From: an uncultured Caryophanales bacterium
GTDB taxonomy: Bacteria; Bacillota_I; Bacilli_A; RF39; UBA660
Reading direction: 5' to 3'
Assembly (NCBI GenBank): GCA_947302515.1
Contig: CAMYVT010000008.1
Location: 1 to 51,281, forward strand
Length of the DNA: 51,281 nucleotides
Below, piece after piece: positions 1 to 8,269 of the stretch; the stretch's first letter is position 1, and each line of letters opens with the position of its first letter. The position numbers and the translations under genes were made by a program. The notes below the pieces were generated by a model. The model searched no databases. It had not been told where the DNA came from and saw nothing but the letters and a program-made list of their open reading frames with translations.

Positions 1-473
1 ACTCTAGATGTATCCAAAATATCTATTCCATTTATTTGGTCGACTCCTCTTAAATTAGCAAACAAATACTTACTATCTTCATTCGCATATAAATGTCCAT
101 CACCTTGTATATATAAATCATACATTATATTATCATCTTGATTAGCTGTGATATATGCCATTACATTTCCATTTTGAGCTTCACCTATATCCCAACTTGC
201 TACTACACTATTTGGCGGATTTATTTCATCATCTAAATTTATTATTTTTATTTTATCACGGTAAGTATTTGATCTAAAGGCAGTTGCATCATTACTATAA
301 GTAGTTCTTATAATTGGTTCTTTATATTTTTCAAGATTAATAGATCCATTTATTCCTAAGTCTGTACCTAAAGTAGAATATCCTATTCCTAAGAACAATA
401 CAAAAACAAGAAAAATAAATATATTACGTTTCTTATGACTAAATCTTACTTTTCTTCTTGTTCTCTTTAGCAT
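1..473 (-). CDS. Surface protein with GIGYS-type signal segment, N-terminal part
   Basis: This minus-strand gene starts at an ATG at 473 and runs off the left edge, so only about 157 N-terminal residues are visible. A basic N-terminus (MLKRTRRKVRFSHKKRN) precedes one hydrophobic segment ending in the motif LGIGYSTLGTDLGINGS. The visible rest is an extracellular-looking region rich in Asn and Asp, with the stretch YLFANLRGVDQINGIDILDTS, which resembles the start of a BspA/DUF285 leucine-rich surface repeat. The same signal architecture occurs in the protein at 15645-16616. An AGGAG ribosome site lies just upstream. The function is probably cell-surface display; the repeat assignment rests on a short stretch and is tentative. 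Confidence 0.7.
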   Translation of the reverse strand, partial: MLKRTRRKVRFSHKKRNIFIFLVFVLFLGIGYSTLGTDLGINGSINLEKYKEPIIRTTYSNDATAFRSNTYRDKIKIINLDDEINPPNSVVASWDIGEAQNGNVMAYITANQDDNIMYDLYIQGDGHLYANEDSKYLFANLRGVDQINGIDILDTSR

Positions 474-495
474 AAAATACTCCTATTATACATCT

Positions 496-524
496 ATTAT
501 ATTATATATTAGTGTTTGAATCAA
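496..524 (-). promoter_or_regulatory. Promoter of the left-edge surface protein gene
   Basis: On the minus strand TTGATT (524-519) and TATAAT (501-496) are separated by 17 bases. The site lies about 25-50 bases upstream of the ATG at 473. Confidence 0.6.
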
Positions 525-530
525 AGAAAA

Positions 531-558
531 AAAATAACATCTTTTAAGATGTTATTTT
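531..558 (-). terminator. Intrinsic terminator of the 316-residue membrane protein gene
   Basis: The stem AACATCTT/AAGATGTT (536-543 with 546-553) is extended by A-T pairs on both sides, and the minus strand continues into a T-rich tract. It overlaps the stop codon of the gene at 552-1502. Confidence 0.75.
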
Positions 559-1502
559 TCTTTATTACAAGTAAATCCACTCTGTCTCATATTGACCATA
601 ACATTATCAATATCTTCTTCATACTTAAATTCAATTAAATTTCCACCAGCCTCTGTATAAGCAGGTCCTATTTCTTCTGAATTATAAGTAGAATAATCAA
701 ATGATTCTTTTTCTGTTAATTTACCTTCTTCATATGAACAACTAATATTAATACCCTTCATACCATTAACATTTTCTTTTACCTGTTCACATTGAGCATT
801 TAATTCATCTAAAGATTCTTCATCTAAAGAAGGATCTCCTCTAGTGACTGTTGTAAATTTAGCATTTTGTAATTTTTTATCTACAAATTCAAATTCTCTT
901 GTATATTCACGATCAAGATTAACAGTACTTGATTCTAGAGTACATATTAATTTACCAGTAGTAATTTCTTCTACTACAACAGGTCCTTCTTTGTATTTAG
1001 CAATTAATACTTGTAAGTCAGGTAAGAAAACAACAAAGGCTATTAAAGCAATAAAGAAGATTATTAACATTATTGTATTACCCTTACTTGTAGGTTTATA
1101 TTCAACTTCTACTGTTTTTAAAGGTTCTTCAACAACTTCTGTTGGAGGATCAGTAGTAATATTTGCCGTAACATTAGGTACACCCCTCAAATCATCAACA
1201 TTCATCTCTTCTCCAGTAACAGGATTATATCTTGTTTTTGATGGCTCAGCAGGAGCCACTGGAGTAGATTCTACAGTATTAGCTTCACTTGTTTTATTTT
1301 CTTCTGATTCTGAAGTATTATCTAACACCTCTGGAGTTGCTGGCTGAATTACAGGTTCATCGCTCTTATTTTCAACTTCAGTAGGATCAGCACTAAAACT
1401 AGCTGTTGGATCAACGGTTTCAAAAGCATTTTGATCTAATGGTGGCGTAGTAGCACCAACCTCAGGTACATTTGGAACAATTATTGGTTCTTCATTATTC
1501 AC
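552..1502 (-). CDS. Membrane protein with Pro/Glu/Thr-rich N-terminal region, unknown function
   Basis: The product has 316 residues and starts at GTG 1502, with AGGAG six bases upstream. Residues 1-140 are low-complexity, acidic and rich in Pro, Glu and Thr. One hydrophobic segment follows at about 144-164 (LIIFFIALIAFVVFLPDL). The C-terminal domain of about 140 residues contains three cysteines and would be outside the cell if the N-terminus is cytosolic. I do not recognise the family. The gene has its own extended -10 promoter and terminator, although no terminator separates it from rpe upstream, so readthrough is possible. Similar acidic low-complexity segments occur in the genes at 40944 and 49989. 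Confidence 0.75.
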   Translation of the reverse strand: MNNEEPIIVPNVPEVGATTPPLDQNAFETVDPTASFSADPTEVENKSDEPVIQPATPEVLDNTSESEENKTSEANTVESTPVAPAEPSKTRYNPVTGEEMNVDDLRGVPNVTANITTDPPTEVVEEPLKTVEVEYKPTSKGNTIMLIIFFIALIAFVVFLPDLQVLIAKYKEGPVVVEEITTGKLICTLESSTVNLDREYTREFEFVDKKLQNAKFTTVTRGDPSLDEESLDELNAQCEQVKENVNGMKGINISCSYEEGKLTEKESFDYSTYNSEEIGPAYTEAGGNLIEFKYEEDIDNVMVNMRQSGFTCNKEK

Positions 1503-1526
1503 ACTACCAACTCCTATTCTATATAG

Positions 1527-1535
1527 ATTATATCA
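1527..1535 (-). promoter_or_regulatory. Extended -10 promoter (TGATATAAT)
   Basis: TGATATAAT reads on the minus strand, about 25 bases before the GTG start at 1502. No good -35 is present. Confidence 0.55.
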
Positions 1536-1542
1536 TAGTTAT

Positions 1543-2169
1543 TTATCTTAAACTAGATATTTTTTCTTGAAAATTATTTCCTTTAATAATATAACTACCT
1601 GCAACTACCATATCAGCATCTCTGCACATCTCTACTGTCTTATCATTAATACCACCATCAACATTAATAATAGCCTTAATATTATATGAATCAAGAAGTG
1701 CTTTTACCTCTTTTATTTTATCTTGAGTTCCATCAATAAAATCTTGTCCTCCCATTCCAGGTTCAACACTCATAACAAGAATTTGATCAAGATAAGGTAA
1801 ATATGGTACTAAAGTAGATACTTTAGTATCAGGTTTAATAGCTAAACCACTCTTAATAGAATAACTCTTTATTAATTCTAAATCTTTTAAAATATCTTCT
1901 TCAATTTCAACATGAATAGTAATATATTCAGTATTTAATTCTGCATATAAAGGAATATATTCAAAAGGATTATTAACCATTAAATGAACATCTAATCTTT
2001 TAGATGTAAATTCTCCTATATGTCTCATCTCTCTAAAAGGCATAGTTTTATTCTTAACAAACTTCCCATCCATTATATCAACATGAATATAATCTGCATC
2101 AGTATTGTTTAATAATTCTATATCTTTAGGAACATTATTACTACTTAAAAATGAAACACTAACTTTCAT
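1543..2169 (-). CDS. rpe: Ribulose-phosphate 3-epimerase
   Basis: The enzyme interconverts D-ribulose 5-phosphate and D-xylulose 5-phosphate in the pentose phosphate pathway, as a cytosolic metal-dependent TIM barrel. Visible motifs are HVDIMDGKFV near the N-terminus (metal and catalytic Asp), a central HVE after the strand YITI, MSVEPGMGGQ, and the C-terminal phosphate-binding NVDGGI and AGSYI. The length of 208 residues is slightly below the usual 215-220. I chose the ATG at 2169 because GGAGAGG is six bases upstream, whereas the ATG at 2175 abuts that site. The gene overlaps the end of rsgA and is last in rlmN-stp-prkC-rsgA-rpe, the order known from Bacillus. Confidence 0.95.
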   Translation of the reverse strand: MKVSVSFLSSNNVPKDIELLNNTDADYIHVDIMDGKFVKNKTMPFREMRHIGEFTSKRLDVHLMVNNPFEYIPLYAELNTEYITIHVEIEEDILKDLELIKSYSIKSGLAIKPDTKVSTLVPYLPYLDQILVMSVEPGMGGQDFIDGTQDKIKEVKALLDSYNIKAIINVDGGINDKTVEMCRDADMVVAGSYIIKGNNFQEKISSLR

Positions 2170-2998
2170 GAACATCCTCTCCTATAAAATTCAAATAATT
2201 GAGATATCTACTCTCTAATATATGATTCTCAAAAACTTTTCTTTTTACAACGCATTCCTCTTCTTTTGTATGCATACAGTCTTTATATAAACATGGATAT
2301 TTAGAAAATTCTATAAATGAATCTCTTATTTGTTCATTAGAATAAACATTTAATTCTAATGAAGAAAATCCGGGAGTATCCATTACTTTACCACCACAGA
2401 ATTCAAATAATTCAACTACTCTTGTAGTATGTTTTCCTCTGCCTAAAGCTTGAGATACTTCTCCAACTTCAAGATTCCAATCTGGATTAAGTCTATTTAA
2501 TAAAGTACTTTTACCCGCACCAGTTTGTCCAGTAAATACACTAGTTTTATTTTTTAGTAATTCTTTAATCTTATCAATTTCAGTATTAAAAACAACCATA
2601 TAACCAATATTACGATAATAATCTAATACTCTATCAATATCGTTAAACTCATCTTCAGATATTAAATCACTTTTAGTAATACATATAATTGGAGTAACAT
2701 TATGAATCTCCATTAATACTAAAAACTTATCTAATAGATTTAAAGAAAAATCAGGTAATTTCAAACTAGTTATTAAAATAGCTTGATCAATATTACTAAC
2801 TTTAGGTCTTTGAAATACATTTTTTCTTTCTAATACTTCTTCAATAATCTTTTTATCCTTATGGAAAAGAACATAATCTCCCACTACTGGAATTATATGT
2901 TCTTTACGAAATACACCCCTACATTTACAAGGATAAATTTTATCTTCAAAACTAACAAAATGTAAATCACTACTAATTTTAACAATTTGTCCTTTCAT
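2159..2998 (-). CDS. rsgA: Ribosome small-subunit maturation GTPase RsgA
   Basis: This is a circularly permuted GTPase that checks late 30S assembly. The 279 residues show an N-terminal OB-fold, then the G motifs in permuted order: TKSD (G4), GQTGAGKSTLLNRL (P-loop) and DTPGF (G3). A C-terminal zinc motif is formed by the cysteines and histidine of YPCLYKDCMHTKEEEC. The ATG at 2998 has a GGGGGAT site upstream. The gene lies 18 bases after prkC and overlaps rpe. In Bacillus the orthologue (CpgA) is a PrkC substrate and PrpC acts on it, in keeping with the linkage to prkC and stp. Confidence 0.95.
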   Translation of the reverse strand: MKGQIVKISSDLHFVSFEDKIYPCKCRGVFRKEHIIPVVGDYVLFHKDKKIIEEVLERKNVFQRPKVSNIDQAILITSLKLPDFSLNLLDKFLVLMEIHNVTPIICITKSDLISEDEFNDIDRVLDYYRNIGYMVVFNTEIDKIKELLKNKTSVFTGQTGAGKSTLLNRLNPDWNLEVGEVSQALGRGKHTTRVVELFEFCGGKVMDTPGFSSLELNVYSNEQIRDSFIEFSKYPCLYKDCMHTKEEECVVKRKVFENHILESRYLNYLNFIGEDVHES

Positions 2999-3016
2999 AT
3001 ATCCCCCAATTAATAA

Positions 3017-4813
3017 TTATTCAGTTTCTTCAGGTGAAGGGCTAGGTTTAGGTGCAGGTTTAACAGCATAATGAACATTCAAGTTTGAACCTCTAGCTAC
3101 TACAGTATCAGCCTTTCTAGATTGAGAAGTAATCTTTCCTTCAGGGAAATATTCAGTCTCTTCTTCTGTATATGTACAATTAAGTTCATATTCATCACAG
3201 AAAGCTTTTACATCATCAATAGTATAACCTTCAGCAACAAAATCAGGGAACTTCTTTTCATTAGAAGCAGTATATAATATTATACTTTCACCCTTCTTTA
3301 ATTCGCTACCCTTAGCAACACTCTGATCAATTATTTCATCATCTTCATATTTTTTACTTTGATCCTCAGGTTCTTTCTTACGTACAGTAACCTCTATTTC
3401 CTTCTTCTCAAGTAATTCTTTTATTTCTGTAGCATTTCTACCTGTATAATCTTCAATAACAACTACTTCTTCACCAATTGATTTATAAATAGTAATTGTT
3501 GTTCCTTGCTTAATACTACGTCCTGCTTCTGGATCAGTCTTAGCAACTAAATTCTTCTTAATAGTAGAAGATTCTACTGTTTTTATTTTAGTAGCTACAT
3601 CAAATCCAGCATCTTGCAGCATCTTTTCACAAGTACTTACTTTCTTACCTTCACAATCAGGTACTATAGCAGCTTTCTTACTAGTTAATCCAGGTAATAT
3701 AAAGAATATAAATATCAATATAAATAAGATAATTGCAAAAACAATAGATAATACAATAATAATTATTTTATTAATTTTTTCAGATTTTTCTTCTTGTTCT
3801 TCCTCTGTTAATTCTTTCTTATCTTTGGAATCTTTCTTAGTAGTTTTACCACTCTTTTTAACATCCTCTTCAATTTCTTCTTCAGAAGCTTTTTCTTTGG
3901 CATCTTTTGCCATCTTTTCAGCTTGTTTTCTTTTTCCTTCATTTTCATTTTCAGGATATTTGTATTGATATGGTTCCTCATTCATTCTTTCGTCGTCTAG
4001 CGCAGTAAGTAAATCCTCATGCATTTCTCTAGCAGACTCATATCTGTTTTTAGGATTCTTAGCAGTAGCCTTACGAATAATATTCTCAATACTTTGAGGA
4101 ATCTCCGGATGATCTTCTCTAACGCTAGGAAGAGGTTCTCTCATATGTTTTAAAGCTATTTCTACAGCATTCTCTCCCCTAAATGGTAATGAACCACTTA
4201 ATAATTCATAAAAGATAATACCCATAGAGTAAATATCACTCTTAATAGTACATCCTTTACCACTAGCTTGTTCAGGAGGTAAATAATGTACTGAACCCAT
4301 TACAGAATTAGTTTGAGTAAGCTGAGTAGCATTTAAAGCCATAGCTATACCAAAATCTGTAATTTTAATTTGCCCATCATCTTTAATCATAATATTTTGA
4401 GGTTTTAAATCCCTATGAATAATATAAGAATCATGAGCGTGAGCCATACCATCAGTTAATTGACTCATAATATCAATCGCTTCACTTAATGTTAAAGTTC
4501 CACGTTTCTTTAATAATTGTTTTAAAGTCTTACCTTCAACATATTCCATTACAATGTAATATGTACCATCATCTTCACCAACATCATACATTTCAACAAT
4601 ATTAGGATGAGCTAAAGATGAAGCAGATAAAGCCTCTCTTTGAAATCTTCTTACAAATTTTTCATCATTTGATAAATCACCGCGCAGTACTTTAATAGCA
4701 ACATTTCTGTCTAGAATAGTATCATATCCTAGATATACATTAGCCATACCACCTTCACCAATAGATCGTATTATTTCATAACGGTCATTTATTTTTTGCC
4801 CCTTTGTTATCAC
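3017..4813 (-). CDS. prkC: PASTA-domain Ser/Thr protein kinase
   Basis: This transmembrane kinase senses peptidoglycan fragments or lipid II and regulates growth and wall metabolism. The kinase domain covers about residues 12-272: Gly loop GEGGMANVYLG (19-29), Lys41 in AIKVL, HRDLKPQN catalytic loop and DFG in ITDFGIAMA. A highly charged Lys/Glu juxtamembrane stretch follows (about 285-345), then one membrane helix near 350-374 and three extracellular PASTA repeats. The C-terminus ends in a Pro-Ser-Glu tail. The start is GTG at 4813, overlapping the stp TGA stop as GTGA, with AAGGTGA upstream, so the two genes should be translationally coupled. The total of 598 residues is normal for a three-PASTA kinase. 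Confidence 0.96.
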   Translation of the reverse strand: MITKGQKINDRYEIIRSIGEGGMANVYLGYDTILDRNVAIKVLRGDLSNDEKFVRRFQREALSASSLAHPNIVEMYDVGEDDGTYYIVMEYVEGKTLKQLLKKRGTLTLSEAIDIMSQLTDGMAHAHDSYIIHRDLKPQNIMIKDDGQIKITDFGIAMALNATQLTQTNSVMGSVHYLPPEQASGKGCTIKSDIYSMGIIFYELLSGSLPFRGENAVEIALKHMREPLPSVREDHPEIPQSIENIIRKATAKNPKNRYESAREMHEDLLTALDDERMNEEPYQYKYPENENEGKRKQAEKMAKDAKEKASEEEIEEDVKKSGKTTKKDSKDKKELTEEEQEEKSEKINKIIIIVLSIVFAIILFILIFIFFILPGLTSKKAAIVPDCEGKKVSTCEKMLQDAGFDVATKIKTVESSTIKKNLVAKTDPEAGRSIKQGTTITIYKSIGEEVVVIEDYTGRNATEIKELLEKKEIEVTVRKKEPEDQSKKYEDDEIIDQSVAKGSELKKGESIILYTASNEKKFPDFVAEGYTIDDVKAFCDEYELNCTYTEEETEYFPEGKITSQSRKADTVVARGSNLNVHYAVKPAPKPSPSPEETE

Positions 4814-5556
4814 TCTGCGTCACCTTCTTCTGTACGAACTAAATAAGCAACCGAAATGTTGTCAGTACCACCCCTATTATTAGCCTTTTTAATTAATTTT
4901 TGAACTTTTTCTGCCACAGTACCTTCTCCCAAAAGAACTTTTTCTATTCCTTCACGATCTAACATACCAGTAAGTCCATCACTAGAAAGTAATATTTCAG
5001 TAACATCCATATCACAATCAAAAATATCTACATCTACTTCTGTAGCAGCACCTAATGCTTTCATTAAAACATTTTTCTTTGGATGAACACTAGCTTCCTC
5101 TTTAGTAAGTTCTCCTGCACTTACTAATAGATTTACTAATGTATGATCATAAGTAACTTTATGAAGATTATTATCTTTCATAACAAAACCACTAGAATCT
5201 CCAACATTACCAAAAAGCAAAAACTCTTTAGTAAGTATAGCCATTACTAAAGTAGTACCCATTCCTTTACTCTCAGGATGTTTACCTTCATGTTGAAAGA
5301 TTAGTGTATTAATTTCATTAACAGCATCACGAATCCAGTTTACTGCATCTACTTTTGTCATATTATGAAATGACTCTTGAAAATGAGTACCCAAATAATT
5401 AATTGCAATAGAACTAGCTACTTCACCAGCAGAATGACCACCCATTCCATCAGCAATAGCCATTAAATAATCATTTTCACTATTACGAACTATCGTAACA
5501 CTATCTTCATTATGATCTCTAACTTTTCCAGAATCTGTTAAATAAAAAGTATTCAT
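4810..5556 (-). CDS. stp: PP2C-family Ser/Thr phosphatase, partner of PrkC
   Basis: This cytosolic manganese-dependent phosphatase removes phosphate from PrkC and its substrates. Family motifs seen are SDSGKVRDHNED at the N-terminus, AIADGMGGHSAGE (metal Asp), GNVGDSSGF, LSSDGLTGML and RGGTDNIS near the C-terminus. The length is 248 residues, typical for Stp/PrpC. The ATG at 5556 overlaps the rlmN stop and has a GGAGGAATT site. The order rlmN-stp-prkC-rsgA-rpe is the conserved Bacillota arrangement. Confidence 0.96.
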   Translation of the reverse strand: MNTFYLTDSGKVRDHNEDSVTIVRNSENDYLMAIADGMGGHSAGEVASSIAINYLGTHFQESFHNMTKVDAVNWIRDAVNEINTLIFQHEGKHPESKGMGTTLVMAILTKEFLLFGNVGDSSGFVMKDNNLHKVTYDHTLVNLLVSAGELTKEEASVHPKKNVLMKALGAATEVDVDIFDCDMDVTEILLSSDGLTGMLDREGIEKVLLGEGTVAEKVQKLIKKANNRGGTDNISVAYLVRTEEGDAE

Positions 5557-6575
5557 AATTCCTCCTTCTTACTTCTAAGTTGTCCACAAGCAGCACTAAT
5601 ATTACCACCGAATTCTCTTCTAATTGTTACACCAATATTATTCTTTTTAAGTATATCATAAAAACTCATAATTTGAACAGTATTTGTACGTTGAAAATCC
5701 AAATTATTTGTTTCATTATAAGGAATTAAATTAATATAACAATTAATTCCTTTAACAAGCTTTGCAAGTTCTTTAGCACATTCATCACTATCATTTATAT
5801 CTTTTAATAAAATATATTCAAAAGTAAGTCTTCTATTAGTCTTAACTAAATATATTTTTAATGCCTCCATTACCATCTCAATAGGATAAACTTTATTAAT
5901 AGGCATAATTTTATTCCTTATTTCATTATTAGGAGCATGTAGACTAACAGCAAGATTAATTTGTAATGGAAAATCACTAAATTCTAATATTTTAGGTACT
6001 ATTCCACAAGTACTAACAGTAATATGTCTAGCTCCTATAGCAAGACCTTTAGGATGATTAATAATCTTAAAGAATTGTATTAAATTATCATAATTATCAA
6101 ATGGTTCACCAATACCCATAACCACAACATGACTAATTCTCTCTCCTAATAATTTTTCTATCATTAGTATTTGTAATACCATCTCATATGTCTCTAAATT
6201 ACGCACTTTTTTTCTACGTCCAGACTCACAAAAAGCACATCCCATATTACAACCAACTTGAGAAGAAACACAAACACTATTACCATAATCATGTCTCATT
6301 AAAACTGCTTCAATATGTTCTCCATCATGAAGTTCAAATAAGTATTTACAAACGTCTTCGTCTTCTTGAACATCAACTATTTTAAATCTTTTAATTGAAA
6401 AGTCACAAGATATTCTAGTAAGCATATCTTTCTTTATATTAGTCATCTCTCCAAAAGATTCAACTCTTCTATCATATAACCATAAAAACAATTGTAAAGC
6501 ATGAAACTTTTTAGAACCATTATCTATAAAATATGATTCTAAATCTTCTAATGTTAAATTATAAATACTTTTCAT
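5553..6575 (-). CDS. rlmN: 23S rRNA/tRNA adenine-C2 methyltransferase RlmN
   Basis: This radical SAM enzyme methylates A2503 of 23S rRNA and A37 of some tRNAs. The cluster-binding CX3CX2C is in SSQVGCNMGCAFCESG, preceded by EAVLMRHDYGNSVCVSSQ. The conserved C-terminal methyl-carrying cysteine is in SAACGQLR. Further family motifs are VVMGIGEPFDNYDN and VSTCGIVPKI. The 340 residues match RlmN, and nothing points to Cfr specifically. It is the first gene of its operon, with an extended -10 promoter (TGATATAAT) about 20-30 bases before the ATG at 6575. Confidence 0.95.
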   Translation of the reverse strand: MKSIYNLTLEDLESYFIDNGSKKFHALQLFLWLYDRRVESFGEMTNIKKDMLTRISCDFSIKRFKIVDVQEDEDVCKYLFELHDGEHIEAVLMRHDYGNSVCVSSQVGCNMGCAFCESGRRKKVRNLETYEMVLQILMIEKLLGERISHVVVMGIGEPFDNYDNLIQFFKIINHPKGLAIGARHITVSTCGIVPKILEFSDFPLQINLAVSLHAPNNEIRNKIMPINKVYPIEMVMEALKIYLVKTNRRLTFEYILLKDINDSDECAKELAKLVKGINCYINLIPYNETNNLDFQRTNTVQIMSFYDILKKNNIGVTIRREFGGNISAACGQLRSKKEEL

Positions 6576-6594
6576 ACTCTCACTTCCAAATAAA

Positions 6595-6603
6595 ATTATA
6601 TCA
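6595..6603 (-). promoter_or_regulatory. Extended -10 promoter of the rlmN-stp-prkC-rsgA-rpe operon
   Basis: TGATATAAT on the minus strand lies just after the terminator of the upstream operon. The -35 position carries no recognisable TTGACA. Confidence 0.6.
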
Positions 6604-6614
6604 TAAACAAGAAA

Positions 6615-6640
6615 AGATAATCTACTTAGTAGGATTATCT
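6615..6640 (-). terminator. Terminator of the priA-fmt operon
   Basis: The stem AGATAATC/GATTATCT (6615-6622 with 6633-6640) has a short inner TAC/GTA helix and is followed on the minus strand by TTTTCTTG. The stop codon of the 237-residue protein lies inside it. Confidence 0.65.
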
Positions 6641-7335
6641 ATTTTTTGTACTTCACCAATCATTTCAAAATTCATTTCTATAGTAAGACTATTATTACAA
6701 TCATCTCTATGACTACATAAATGATCTAATTTAAATACAATTTTAGTAATACGATTCTTAGTATCAGTATACATATCTATAGAATCAGGGACTTCATCAT
6801 AATCAGTATCTAAATTATAAATAATTTTATTAATAGTATTGCTAGAAATCAAATAATTATATTTAGAAAGATCTTCTTCATCCTGTTTTTCCCCAGCATT
6901 CATTAATGTAGCATTTTGTAACATCAAAGAAGCACTTTCTATAGTTAAAAATTCATAATATTTATAAGGATTATCACACTTTATCCATTGATCATTCTTA
7001 ACAAAGAAATCATCATTTTCATGGTAATAATCTAAATTATTATATTTAAAACTCTCTTGATCATTATATTTTTTTCCATAATAATCATGTAAAACACCAT
7101 CTATAGTAACTTTATAATCATATAAATAACTATTAGAAAAATATCCTTCAGGAGAAGCAGCAGTATTGCCTCTTTCATATTCTTGAAGAAGATAATCATC
7201 TTTTCCTAAAAAAATAATAACCAAAGCTAAAACAAGAAAGAAAATAAAGTAAAAACCAAAAAAGAGAATAGCCTTCTTAGAAGAATTATCCTCATTATTA
7301 AATGCTTCTTTTATTTCCTTTATTTTATCTTTCAT
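6622..7335 (-). CDS. Single-pass membrane protein of the priA-fmt operon, unknown function
   Basis: The product has 237 residues. A charged N-terminus (KDKIKEIKEAFNNEDNSSKK) is followed by one membrane helix at about 22-43 (ILFFGFYFIFFLVLALVIIF), and then a Tyr/Asn/Asp-rich domain outside the membrane with two cysteines in LCSHRDDC. The ATG at 7335 overlaps the fmt stop by one base, so translation is probably coupled. It is the last gene before a terminator. I do not recognise the family. Three other orphan membrane proteins sit in the same operon, so it may be part of one envelope assembly; that is inference. Confidence 0.75.
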   Translation of the reverse strand: MKDKIKEIKEAFNNEDNSSKKAILFFGFYFIFFLVLALVIIFLGKDDYLLQEYERGNTAASPEGYFSNSYLYDYKVTIDGVLHDYYGKKYNDQESFKYNNLDYYHENDDFFVKNDQWIKCDNPYKYYEFLTIESASLMLQNATLMNAGEKQDEEDLSKYNYLISSNTINKIIYNLDTDYDEVPDSIDMYTDTKNRITKIVFKLDHLCSHRDDCNNSLTIEMNFEMIGEVQKIDNPTK

Positions 7336-8267
7336 TATTGAAACACCTTACCTATAAGATTCTTTGCTCCTATACCATTAACATAACTAGAAGCAAGCAT
7401 TCTCTTCTTTCCAAAAGGTTTAATTTCAGTTAAAACAATTGCTCCATCTCCTGTCTTAACAACAATCCCCTCTTTATTAACATCAACTATTTCCCCACAC
7501 GCTCCATTATATTTATTAGTAGAAATAGTACTATTATATACTTTCATTTCATTACCATCTAACATAACATTTGCGCTAGGTATAGGACAAAGTCCTCTTA
7601 TTAAATTAAAGACTTCTCTACTACTCTTAGTAAAATCAATATGTTCTTCTTCTCTTTTAATATTATATGCAAAAGTAGCATCATCTTCATTTTGTTTTTC
7701 ACGACTATTAGTACCATCAAGTATACTAGGAAGAGTATCAAGTAATAATTTAGTACCAGCAATACTTAATTTATCATGCAAACTTTCTAAATTATCACTA
7801 TCAAGTATTGGAACCTCTACTTTAGAAATCATATCACCAGTATCCATACCAACATCCATATACATAATAGTAATACCTGTTACTTTATAATCATCAATTA
7901 TTGCTTTATGTATAGGAGCCCCTCCCCTTAATTTAGGAAGTAATGATCCATGTACATTAATACAACCCAATCTAGGACAATCTAATATTTCTTTAGGAAT
8001 AATTTGTCCATATGCGCAAGTAATAATAATATCAGGTTTTAAATCCAATACACCTTGAAAATCTTTTCTAATTTTTTCTGGTTGAATAACCGGAATACTA
8101 TACTTCATCGCAAGTTGTTTTATAGGTGTAGGAGTAAGAACTTGATGTCTACCAACTAACTTATCAGGTTGACTAACAACACCTACTATATCATCTCTAT
8201 AATTATCAATTAAACCCTGTAATACATTAACTGCAAATGAAGGAGTACCCATAAATACCATTCTCAT
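7335..8267 (-). CDS. fmt: Methionyl-tRNA formyltransferase
   Basis: The enzyme transfers a formyl group from 10-formyl-tetrahydrofolate to Met-tRNAfMet for initiation. The N-terminal domain carries VFMGTPSFAVNVL, the catalytic stretch NVHGSLLPKLRGGAPIHKAI and the MDVGMDTGDM motif. The C-terminal OB-like domain follows residue 205. The length of 310 residues is typical. A GGGGGATG site precedes the ATG at 8267. In many Bacillota fmt follows def and precedes rsmB; here neither neighbour is present, and unknown membrane proteins lie on both sides. Confidence 0.96.
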   Translation of the reverse strand: MRMVFMGTPSFAVNVLQGLIDNYRDDIVGVVSQPDKLVGRHQVLTPTPIKQLAMKYSIPVIQPEKIRKDFQGVLDLKPDIIITCAYGQIIPKEILDCPRLGCINVHGSLLPKLRGGAPIHKAIIDDYKVTGITIMYMDVGMDTGDMISKVEVPILDSDNLESLHDKLSIAGTKLLLDTLPSILDGTNSREKQNEDDATFAYNIKREEEHIDFTKSSREVFNLIRGLCPIPSANVMLDGNEMKVYNSTISTNKYNGACGEIVDVNKEGIVVKTGDGAIVLTEIKPFGKKRMLASSYVNGIGAKNLIGKVFQ

Positions 8268-8269
8268 AA

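Noticed and set aside
844..1347. 167-codon plus-strand frame
   Set aside because: It lies entirely antisense to the 316-residue membrane protein, has no ribosome site and mirrors the low-complexity region.
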